From the NCBI RefSeq assembly GCF_027922005.1, contig NZ_BSEV01000019.1, positions 118,011 through 182,010 on the forward strand: a stretch of 64,000 nucleotides of DNA. Direction: 5' to 3'. The notes under the pieces were generated by a model. It saw only the letters and a program-made list of their open reading frames with translations. It searched no databases and was not told the DNA's origin. Below are positions 53,490-62,200 of this stretch, in pieces. Numbering within the stretch: position 1 is the first letter of the stretch; the number at the start of each line of letters is the position of its first letter. Origin of the DNA: Streptosporangium carneum (GTDB lineage Bacteria > Actinomycetota > Actinomycetes > Streptosporangiales > Streptosporangiaceae). Made by a program: the position numbers and the translations under genes.

Positions 53490-55460
53490 TCAGCGGGTCG
53501 GCTGGTGGTTGTTCTCCAGCGCGGGAGAGCGCTTGGCGACCGCCTCGGTGATCTCCCGCGCGACGTCCTGCGCGGTCAGGCCGATCTCGCTGAGGATCTT
53601 CGCCCGCTTGGCGTGGTCGAGGAAGCGCTGCGGGATGCCGTAGGTGCGGACCGGGACGTCCACGTCGGCGTCGCGCAGGGTCCTCGCGACCGCGTCGCCG
53701 ACGCCGCCGACCCTGCCGTTGTCCTCGACCACGACGACCAGCCTGTGCGCGGCGGCGGCCGTCACCAGCGCCTCGTCCAGCGGCCTGACCCAGCGCGGGT
53801 CGACCACGGTCGCCGAGATCCCCTGGGCGTCGAGCAGGGTCGCGGCCTCGACGCACAGCTCGGCCATCGGCCCCACGGAGACCAGCAGCACGTCGGAGTC
53901 GACGCCCTGCCCCTCCGCCTGCCCCTCCACGCCCTCCCGGCTCGCGCCCGCGCGCAGGACGTCCATCCCGCCGAGCCGCCCGACCGCCTCGATCTCGGCG
54001 GCCACGGGCCCCTTGGGGTAGCGCACCACGGTGGGGCCGTCGTCGACCTCGACGGCCTCCGACAGCAGCTCGCGCAGGCGCGGCTCGTCGCGCGGCACGG
54101 CGACCGACAGGCCGGGGACGATCTGCAGGATCGACAGGTCCCACATGCCGTTGTGGCTGGCGCCGTCGTCACCGGTCACGCCCGCCCGGTCGAGCACGAC
54201 CGTGACCGGCAGGCGGTGCAGTGCGACGTCCATGAGGAGCTGGTCGAAGGCCCGGTTGAGGAAGGTCGCGTACAGGGCGACGACCGGGTGGAGCCCTCCG
54301 AGGGCCAGGCCAGCGGCGCTGGTCAGGGCGTGCTGCTCGGCGATGCCGACGTCGTAGAGGCGGTCGGGGTAGGCCTCGGAGAACGGGATCAGCCCGACGG
54401 GGCCGAGCATGGCGGCGGTGATCGCCACGATGTCCCGCCGCTCCGCGCCGAGCCGTACGATCTCCTGGCTGAAGACGTTGGTCCAGCCGTGCGGTTTGGG
54501 CTTCTCCTCGCCGGTCAGCGGGTCGAAGGCGCTGGGCGAGTGGAAACAGTCCTCGTCGTGGTTCTCCGCGAAGGAGTAGCCGAAGCCCTTCTTGGTCAGG
54601 ACGTGCACGATGACCGGGCGGCGGAAGTCGCGGGCCTTGCGCAGCGCGGCCTCGACGGCCTGCTCGTCGTGGCCGTCGACCAGCCCGATGTACTTCAGGC
54701 CGAGGTCCTCGAACATGACCTGCGGGGCCAGGACGTCCTTGATGCCCTTCTTGACGCCGTGCAGCGCGTCGTAGACCGGGGAGCCGACCACGGGGACCTT
54801 CGCCAGGTTGTCCTTGACGAACTCCAGCATGTCCTCGTAACGCTGGGTGGCGCGCAACGAGGCCAGGTGCGAGGCGAGACCGCCGATGGTCGGCGAGTAG
54901 GAGCGGCCGTTGTCGTTGACCACGATGATCAGCGGCAGGTCCTTGTGCGCCGCGATGTTGTTGAGCGCCTCCCATGCCATGCCGCCGGTGAGCGCTCCGT
55001 CGCCGATCACCGCGACGACCGTGCGGTCGCTCTCGCGGCGCAGCTTGTAGGCCTTGGCCAGGCCGTCGGCGTACGACAGCGCGGTCGAGGCGTGGGAGTT
55101 CTCGATGACGTCGTGCTCGGACTCGGCCTGGCTGGGGTAGCCGGACAGGCCGCCCTCCTGGCGGAGCGTGTCGAAGCGCCCGGCGCGGCCGGTGAGCATC
55201 TTGTGGACGTAGGCCTGGTGACCGGTGTCCCAGAGGATGCGGTCCCGGGGGGAGTCGAAGACCCGGTGCAGAGCGATCGTCAGCTCGACCACGCCCAGGT
55301 TGGGACCCAGGTGGCCGCCGCCGCGGGCCGTCGAGCTGATCAGCAGATCCCGGATCTCCGCGGCGAGCCGGGGCAGCTCGTCGGCTCCCAGCGCTTTGAG
55401 GTCCCGTGGTCCCTTGACCGAATCCAGCAGACTGCCAGGCCGCCCGGTCCGCTCGCTCAC
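53490..55460 (-). CDS. dxs: 1-deoxy-D-xylulose-5-phosphate synthase
   Basis: This 656-residue thiamine-diphosphate enzyme condenses pyruvate and glyceraldehyde-3-phosphate, opening the MEP isoprenoid route. The ThDP-binding motif is VAVIGDGALTGGMAWEALNN, the substrate region has GGGHLGPNLGVVELTIALH, and the pyrimidine/transketolase part has DVGIAEQHALTSAAGLALGG. Full length compared with family. I chose GTG 55460 (GAGGGG site eight bases upstream). ATG 55487 is the alternative. Confidence 0.95.
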   Translation of the reverse strand: MSERTGRPGSLLDSVKGPRDLKALGADELPRLAAEIRDLLISSTARGGGHLGPNLGVVELTIALHRVFDSPRDRILWDTGHQAYVHKMLTGRAGRFDTLRQEGGLSGYPSQAESEHDVIENSHASTALSYADGLAKAYKLRRESDRTVVAVIGDGALTGGMAWEALNNIAAHKDLPLIIVVNDNGRSYSPTIGGLASHLASLRATQRYEDMLEFVKDNLAKVPVVGSPVYDALHGVKKGIKDVLAPQVMFEDLGLKYIGLVDGHDEQAVEAALRKARDFRRPVIVHVLTKKGFGYSFAENHDEDCFHSPSAFDPLTGEEKPKPHGWTNVFSQEIVRLGAERRDIVAITAAMLGPVGLIPFSEAYPDRLYDVGIAEQHALTSAAGLALGGLHPVVALYATFLNRAFDQLLMDVALHRLPVTVVLDRAGVTGDDGASHNGMWDLSILQIVPGLSVAVPRDEPRLRELLSEAVEVDDGPTVVRYPKGPVAAEIEAVGRLGGMDVLRAGASREGVEGQAEGQGVDSDVLLVSVGPMAELCVEAATLLDAQGISATVVDPRWVRPLDEALVTAAAAHRLVVVVEDNGRVGGVGDAVARTLRDADVDVPVRTYGIPQRFLDHAKRAKILSEIGLTAQDVAREITEAVAKRSPALENNHQPTR

Positions 55461-55579
55461 GGAATCATCCCCTCTGTCGGTCAGCATCAGCCCCGAGTCT
55501 AGTTCGCGTGGCGGACGGCTCCTCCAGGGACGACGATTCTGCACGTTTTATCCACACTTGCAATAGCCTTTGCCTCACC

Positions 55580-56500
55580 ATGAGCACTCTCCCCTTTAGG
55601 CAACTATCGTCACTCACCATCGCATCCCTGGCGTTTTCCCTGGTCATGGGCGTTGGTACGGCGAACGCAGACGCACCCCTCCCGGCCACCAAGGCCTCCG
55701 CCTCCGCGGACGCCGCGGACGCCTCCTCGACCGCACAGTCCTCCGCCGCCCAGTCGCCCACCGTCGCCTCCGGCGCCGCGACCGCGACCCTGCAGGTTCC
55801 GCGCGGCCGCACGGCCGCGACGGCCAACCCGCTGTACCGCACGGGCACCCTCCCCACGATGCGCTGTGGGGCGGGGCAGATCCGCGCGGGGAGCGCGGCC
55901 TCGTACCGATACTTCATGACCCGCGTCAACCGCTGCCTGAACCTGGCGTGGAAGACCCAGTTCAGGAAGGCGAAGCTGCCCTTCGCCCAGCCGAAGCTGC
56001 GCTTCGTCACCACCAAGGTCAGCAGCCCCTGCGGCCGCTGGCCCGCCGGCGCGGGCGGTTACTACTGCTCCAGCAACCGCATGATCTACATCGGCGTCTT
56101 CCGTGACGTCCTGAAGAACCCCTACGCCCCCAACCACGCCCAGTTCATGGCCCACGAGTACGCGCACCACGTGCAGCAGCTCATGGGCGTCATGACCTAC
56201 TACGGCCAGAGCGTCTGGCGCGCCAGGTCCACGACCAAGCTCGCCTTCTCCCGCCGCCTCGAACTGCAGGCCGACTGCCTCGGCTCCGCCTTCCTGCGCC
56301 AGATCTCCGCCGACCTTCCGGTCGAGCAGGAGCAGTGGGACTCGATGGTCGAGTGGGTCGCGGCGAACGGTCACAAGAACTGGGTGAAGAACGACCACGG
56401 CAAGGGCAGCAGCCAGGCCTACTGGATGGAGCGCGGGTTCAACGCCGGCTCCCCCTCGGCGTGCAACACCTGGACCGCGCCGAGCCGTACGGTCGCCTGA
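55580..56500 (+). CDS. Secreted neutral zinc metallopeptidase (YpfJ-like), paralogue 1
   Basis: This 306-residue protein has a signal peptide (residues 1-31), an Ala/Ser linker, and a metallopeptidase domain with HEYAHHVQQL (HExxH) and a third-ligand candidate in RLELQADCLGSAF. Cysteines in the mature part suggest an extracellular disulfide-bonded protein. The family resembles neutral zinc metallopeptidases related to YpfJ. No Shine-Dalgarno precedes ATG 55580, so it may be leaderless. A paralogue follows downstream. Confidence 0.9.
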   Translation: MSTLPFRQLSSLTIASLAFSLVMGVGTANADAPLPATKASASADAADASSTAQSSAAQSPTVASGAATATLQVPRGRTAATANPLYRTGTLPTMRCGAGQIRAGSAASYRYFMTRVNRCLNLAWKTQFRKAKLPFAQPKLRFVTTKVSSPCGRWPAGAGGYYCSSNRMIYIGVFRDVLKNPYAPNHAQFMAHEYAHHVQQLMGVMTYYGQSVWRARSTTKLAFSRRLELQADCLGSAFLRQISADLPVEQEQWDSMVEWVAANGHKNWVKNDHGKGSSQAYWMERGFNAGSPSACNTWTAPSRTVA

Positions 56501-56585
56501 GCCTCGGGGGCGGTTCCCCTCACACCCGGACGGCCCACAGCCGAACGGTGACCGATCGCGACCCGCCCGCCACCTTTCGAACCAC

Positions 56586-56614
56586 GCGGCCATGCCCTTG
56601 CCGGGCATGGCCGC
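56586..56614 (+). terminator. Terminator between metallopeptidase paralogues
   Basis: A perfect 12-bp stem GCGGCCATGCCC / GGGCATGGCCGC with a TTGCC loop is followed by ATTTCGCTTT. Confidence 0.8.
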
Positions 56615-56658
56615 ATTTCGCTTTACCCGCCCTTTTACCTCCATTAGGGTTCGGGATC

Positions 56659-57435
56659 ATGCGTATCTCCGTCATTCCTCTACTTTCCGGCGTGCTGGCG
56701 AGTCTGCTGTTCGCCGGTACGGCCGGCGCGGGCGTCCTCGAGCAGAACGGGCCGGTGGCCTCGACCAAGAGCCCTGCGACGAATAACCCGATTTACAACA
56801 GCGGCAAATTCGAGATCAAGACGTGCGAGGAGCAACCCGTCCAGCCGGACGACCTCGACGCCGCCCGGGTGTATCTGGAGTTCGTGGTCGACTGTCTCAA
56901 CGTCAGCTGGCAGGACCAGCTGACCAAGGCCAAGATCCCCTTCTCCAAGCCCAAGTTCGCCACGACCTCGCGCGCGGGCGTGCCCACCGGCTGCGGCAAG
57001 TTCCCCCGGGGCGCCCAGGCGGTCTACTGCCCGCTCAACAAGAAGATCACCTTCCTGCTCGACCCGGGCATCCTCTCCCAGGCGACCGAGCTGTTCCTGT
57101 TCGAGGTGATCGCCCACGAGTACGGCCACCACGTGCAGCAGCTCACCGGCATCATGAGCACCCTCAACCGCAGGTACAAGAGCCAGAAGGCCGCCCTCGC
57201 CGAGGTCCGCAAGATCGAGCTCCAGGCCGAGTGCCTGAGCGGCGCCTTCATCGGCAGCGTCTGGCGGTCCCTGAACCGCCGGGAGTCCGACCTGTCCTAC
57301 GTGATCCAGGCCGCCTACGACACCGCCAGCCACGGCAAGCGCGTCAACATCGCCTACTGGATCAAGCGCGGCTTCGACCAGGAGAGCCCCGACGCCTGCA
57401 ACACCTTCACCGCCCCCAAGTCCAAGGTCTCCTGA
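56659..57435 (+). CDS. Secreted neutral zinc metallopeptidase, paralogue 2
   Basis: This 258-residue protein has a signal peptide (MRISVIPLLSGVLASLLF, cleavage near residue 24) and HEYGHHVQQLTG as the HExxH site. IELQAECLSGAFIGSVW is the third-ligand region. It shares NPIYNSG/NPLYRTG, CLNVSWQDQLTKAKIPFSKPK and the C-terminal ACNTFTAP block with the upstream paralogue, so tandem duplication is clear. The linker is much shorter. A terminator separates the two genes, so they are independent transcripts. Confidence 0.9.
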   Translation: MRISVIPLLSGVLASLLFAGTAGAGVLEQNGPVASTKSPATNNPIYNSGKFEIKTCEEQPVQPDDLDAARVYLEFVVDCLNVSWQDQLTKAKIPFSKPKFATTSRAGVPTGCGKFPRGAQAVYCPLNKKITFLLDPGILSQATELFLFEVIAHEYGHHVQQLTGIMSTLNRRYKSQKAALAEVRKIELQAECLSGAFIGSVWRSLNRRESDLSYVIQAAYDTASHGKRVNIAYWIKRGFDQESPDACNTFTAPKSKVS

Positions 57436-57510
57436 CCCCGGCTTCCGTACTTCTGGCGGCCCCCACCCCTGAGCTCCCGTCCTCAACGGGATGCCTCCCT
57501 CTACCGAGCG

Positions 57511-57545
57511 ACCACCCGCCGCCTCGCAGTCGCGCGACGGGTGGT
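57511..57545 (+). terminator. Terminator after second metallopeptidase
   Basis: ACCACCCG (57511-57518) and CGGGTGGT (57538-57545) pair, with further partial pairing inside, followed by TTTCCTCTTC. Confidence 0.65.
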
Positions 57546-57709
57546 TTCCTCTTCGTGGAACCTTGCCCCATAGTTCTCGTCAGAGGCCCTGCGGTCCTCA
57601 TGTCAAACCTGTCTCCGCTGTCCCAGATGGGGCGCGGATGATGTCGAAGGACTCCGAAGAGACAGCCGAGATGTACACGTAGGCCCCTGCAAAACAGCAC
57701 GAAAAATCT

Positions 57710-58936
57710 TCACGGCCACCGTTCCGGGTCAGGAAACTCCCCACTCGCCGCCGTATACGGGTGGGCCGGGCGTTCAGCGCCGAATGAAGTGAACCACTCC
57801 GTCGTATCGGGCAGCCGATCTGGGAAACCGTCGGGACCCCATGACTCGGGGATCAGTCGAATCGATCCAGCGGCCAGGGAACGGAGGGATGTCGAGGCGT
57901 AAAGGTTGCCGTAGTCGAAAACGTCACGCCGGAAATCGAATAGCTTCTCGACCTGAGAGCTCAGGATGACTGCCTGCGAGAAGTCCAGCCCTGAGTACCT
58001 ACGGATGAGATCAGCCGCCTCGTCGCAGAGCATTCTGGCCGCCAGCTGGTCTGCTATGCAATTGACGTACGGCGTCGCCCTGCCCAGGCGGTCCGCCATC
58101 ACGGTCACGGTCACCAGGAACCGGCGGGCGAAGCTTACGTCGTAGGTGCTGGCGAATCTCCAGGGCAGGTGTTTGAGCAGCCGCAAGGCATCCCACCCGA
58201 CGTCCCTGACGGAAACGTCTCTCCGGTCCAGTACCCGCAGGTCGTCCATAGTCTCCTGAACGACCTTGGCAGCCGCATAGACGACGGAGCCCAACGCGAG
58301 TTCTTGACAGCCCTCGGAGAAAGCGTGCGAATCCGCTTCCGGCTCTCCTGCCTCGGCGCTGAGCGCGTTGGGCGGGAACACCAGAGCTCCAAGCGCCAGA
58401 GAACGCAATCTCGCTTGGACCAGAGGAGTCTCCGACTCGTCAGCGGTACGTCGCTCTCCGCTCTCACCGGATTGCAGAGGTCCGGGATCGTCGTCATCGA
58501 CGATGTGAACCCCTCTTTCCAGCGCTCCGATGTACGGACGCAGCGCGTCGACGTGCTCTTCGACCTCTCCGGCATCGCACCACAACGAGTAGAGGCCATT
58601 GGTGCCGCTCTGCCTTCCCCATGGCCTGAGAGCACGGTAAAGAGTTCTCAACGCCATTTCGACCAGGTCGTCCGTGACCGGGAGCGCCTCCAGTGAAGGC
58701 GATTCGCCCACCCTTTCGGCTGTGTCAGGATCCAGCGTCGGCTCGACCTTCACCGCGATGATCACCGAGGCGGCGATCCCCATCTCAAGAATGAAGTCGT
58801 GCAGGACGTTCTCCTCCGAGAGGATGGCCCCCAACAACTCCCGCAGCACCTCACCGGGGTGCTCGAGGTCCTCGACATACCCTAAGAAATCCAGTGCCGT
58901 GTCATTTTGAAACGGCCCTGTTCCCCATGTGCTCAT
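57710..58936 (-). CDS. DUF4259-containing protein, candidate RHS-toxin immunity protein
   Basis: This 408-residue protein begins MSTWGTGPFQNDTALDFLGY, the DUF4259 N-terminal signature, and continues with the family block to VLHDFILEMGIAASVIIAV. The remainder is unique, soluble and helical, and ends near FTSFGAERPAHPYTAASGE. ATG 58936 has GAAAAGTGAG upstream. It lies downstream of the RHS gene on the same strand, the usual place for immunity genes. The immunity role is inferred from position. DUF4259 occurs in polymorphic toxin loci but is not proven. Confidence 0.8.
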   Translation of the reverse strand: MSTWGTGPFQNDTALDFLGYVEDLEHPGEVLRELLGAILSEENVLHDFILEMGIAASVIIAVKVEPTLDPDTAERVGESPSLEALPVTDDLVEMALRTLYRALRPWGRQSGTNGLYSLWCDAGEVEEHVDALRPYIGALERGVHIVDDDDPGPLQSGESGERRTADESETPLVQARLRSLALGALVFPPNALSAEAGEPEADSHAFSEGCQELALGSVVYAAAKVVQETMDDLRVLDRRDVSVRDVGWDALRLLKHLPWRFASTYDVSFARRFLVTVTVMADRLGRATPYVNCIADQLAARMLCDEAADLIRRYSGLDFSQAVILSSQVEKLFDFRRDVFDYGNLYASTSLRSLAAGSIRLIPESWGPDGFPDRLPDTTEWFTSFGAERPAHPYTAASGEFPDPERWP

Positions 58937-59268
58937 TCTCACTTTTCCATTGGTTCGGTCCCACCTCATGTGGGATTCCAGGCTTCTCAAACCGAACATC
59001 GGCCGTGTCGCCTCGTGGAGCCACCAGGGCGGCTCGTCGAGAACAGACCTTCGTGCCCGGACCGCCAGGATAGACGCGCGTGACGGATGATCTGGGCCCG
59101 TAGGCTCACTTCACCTACATGCCAAACGGACTCGCTCGCGACCCATGTGCCGCACGGCAGTCAGTCGACGTCACGGAAGGCGAGGGCCTCCGTGTGGCGA
59201 AGACTTGAAATCTCCACCGCGCAGAGGCCCTCGTCGTCGATCAGATTCTGTGTTCGCCGTCGATGCGG
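58937..59268. other. Gap with 10-bp inverted repeat between immunity and RHS genes
   Basis: CGAGGGCCTC (59181-59190) and GAGGCCCTCG (59224-59233) are perfect inverted repeats with a 33-base spacer in this 332-base gap. It may terminate the RHS transcript or mark a recombination boundary. No gene is seen. Confidence 0.5.
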
Positions 59269-62200
59269 CTAGCGCTTGCCGATCGTCTTGATGCCGGTCA
59301 ACACCCTAATCGAGAAAGAAGTGCGAGTCGAGGCCGTGATGGCAAACCCGCTCCTATTGAAGAACGAGATCGCAGCATTCCTGTTCGTGCTGTATATACG
59401 CTCCTGATCGGCTCTCAAAGCAGAGCCCTTCGAATATTCGTTAGGGTGTTTCATTGGAGCCTGCTTCATCAGCTTAAGTTCATTTCCCAGAGCTTTGAAG
59501 ACGTCATACATGACGTCTTCCCCCCCCTTCTGGACCCTGGTATCGTCCGACCTGAAGAGAATCATCATGCGAGGGCCGCCGGGCTGGTTCACACCCAGCT
59601 TCACGTAATCCTTATTCCCCACTCTTTTTCTGAAGGAGTCAGCCTTCCCCACCTTCAGCACTTCGCCATCCTTATCTACGATCGCATAGACGCCTCCGAC
59701 GTCGTCCACCTCCCCTAGGCCGTAGTCTCCGTTGTAGAGGAGAGCGAGCACGCCGTCCAAGCCCATCATGCCGAGGTTGGAGCGTATGCTGTTTTCCTGG
59801 ACATACCGCGTGAGATCAGCCTTTGCACACCAGGCAGGCTGATCTGCGCATATCTTCCCCTGAAGAATCTCCTCGGCGCTCATCGACCAGACCCACCCAG
59901 TGGCCATGCATGCGTCGCTGACGCAAACCTTGCCTTTGGCCACCATGTCCTTCACATAAGACTCGGCGGCCTTCCGGGAAGGGAAAGTAATCTTATATTG
60001 GTTCCAATAGACGACGTATGCTCCGGACTTCTTACTGGACGCAGTGGCTGCCGCCCCTCCGGACGCCACCCCCTTGCCCTTCTCGCCCACCTTCCTCGTC
60101 AGAAGAGACCACAGTCGGTCAAGCTGCTTATCGGAGGCGAAGATGCTATACATCTCCATGTAGGCATTTCGGGCATAACTGCTGGCGTCCCAGTAGCCTT
60201 TCGGCGCGGGCCGACCGGTCGACATAACGCCGGCCGCCCTTGCCGCCCCGTCTGAGAAAAGCGGAGGGGTCCGGCCCAGTCCGTCGTTTTCTACGTTTAT
60301 CCGCCCACCGGGAGTGGTAGGCGCCGGGTTGTAGCCGGGGACGATCGTGATGGACCCGCTCTGCGGAAGACCAGATGACGGGTAGACGTATCCGAGAACA
60401 CCTTCGCTGATGGAGGGGCCTGATCCCCAGGTGTCCCGTGCCGCATGCCCGGTGGGGTCGACATTGGTGAGCGGGGCCGCGTTGGCGTAGGTGTAGCGGT
60501 TAGCCTGGACTGACGGATTTGGGTCGAGAGTGGCGGTATCCCGGGAGGTGAAAGCGCCGGTGCCGGGCTGGTACCAGCGAGCGTGCATGTTGACCTTGCC
60601 GGTGTCCGGGTCGGTGTACTCACCCTGGTAGCCAAGAGTGCGGGTGGCGCCGGTGCGGTGGGTGACCTGACCGAACGGATCATAGGCCGCCGAGTCGGTC
60701 AGTGCTGTGCCGGAGAAAGTGGCCACCAGATCGTCGTGTAGATCGGTCATGGCGCCCGAAGCGGCAGTTCCGCCCTCTTGCAGACTGAGCAAGCCTCCGA
60801 AGGCGTCTCGGCCGTACTTGGCCTGGATGGCCCCGACGCTGTCGGTGACGGCGGCGATGTCGTTGGTCAGACCGGTGTAAACGAACCGCTGCTGGGCGCT
60901 GCCCTTGGTACGCGAGGTCACCCGGCCCAGCGCGTCGTAGCCGTAGGTGACGTCTCCATCGGATATCAGCCGGTCGAAGGCGTCGAAGACCAGGTTGCGG
61001 GTGGCACCGTTCTTGACCTCGGTCGCCACGGTGCCGCGCGGAGTGTAGGTGTAGTCGACCCCATCGCCGGAGGTCAGCCGGTTGCGTTCGTCGTAGGTGT
61101 AAGTCTTGGACCCGGCCTTGGTGCGGTTGCCGGCGTCGTCCCACTCGTAATCAGTGACGGCACCGCCGGGCGCGGTCCAGGAGGTCAGCCGTCCGGACCG
61201 GTCGTAGCCGTAGGTGTTCGCGCCGGCCCCGGCGGTGCCGACAGTGGTTTTGGAAGTGAGGTTGTCGTCCTTGTCCCACCCATAAGTGATCTTCGCCAGC
61301 TCGGCGCCAGAGCTGTTCTTCAGGATGTGGGAGGTGAGGCGGTCGACAGCGTCGTAGGCGTAACTCTGGCTGTTGACGGTGCCGGTGGAGGTCTGGCTGG
61401 TCAGCCGGTCGGCGTCGTCGTACCCGTATGTCCATGTACGTCCAGTCACCGGATCGCTGGCCGTGGCCATTCGGCTGGCGTTGTCCCAGGTGAAGTTCGC
61501 CGTACCCGTCGGATCGACACGTTGGGTGAGGTTGCCGAGCGCGTCGTAGGCATAGGTAGCGACCTGGTTGGCAGCCTTGGAGACCTTGGTCAGCAGGCCA
61601 CGGTCGTTGTACTCGAGGGTGTAGTCCCCGACCGCGGTGGTACGGCCCGCCTGGTCGTAGGCGAGATTGCGGTCAGGAGTGGTGGCCGAGGCACCGGTGC
61701 CGCTCTCATTGAGCACCCGGTTGAGGGGGTCGAAGGTCCGGTCGACGCGCACGCCGCCGGGTTGAAGGACAGCCACCTGGTTGCCTGCTGCGTCGTAGAC
61801 GGCTGTCCAGGTCCGATCGGCGACGGCCGGATGAGCGGTGGTGGAAGGTTCGATGACCGACTCGGTCAACCCGAGGGTGTTGTAGGTGCTCCAGGTCGTG
61901 TTGCCACGACCGTCGGTGAGGCGGGTGTGTTTGCCCGTGGCGTCGTAGCCGAATGTGGTGGTGATTGACTTGCTGGCGGAGACCGGCTCGATCAGCGAGG
62001 TCAGTCGGCTCATCGCGTCGAACTCTCGGCGAGTGACGTGTCCCTCGCCGGAGGTTGTGCTGGTCGAGTTGCCCGCCGCGTCGTAGCCGTATCCGACAGT
62101 GCGCACCGTCACACCGGCGCTGCCACGAACCCGGTCGGCGATCTTGCGGCCGGCCAGATCGTAGTCGGTCTCGGTGGAGTTTCCGAGGGCGTCAGTGACC

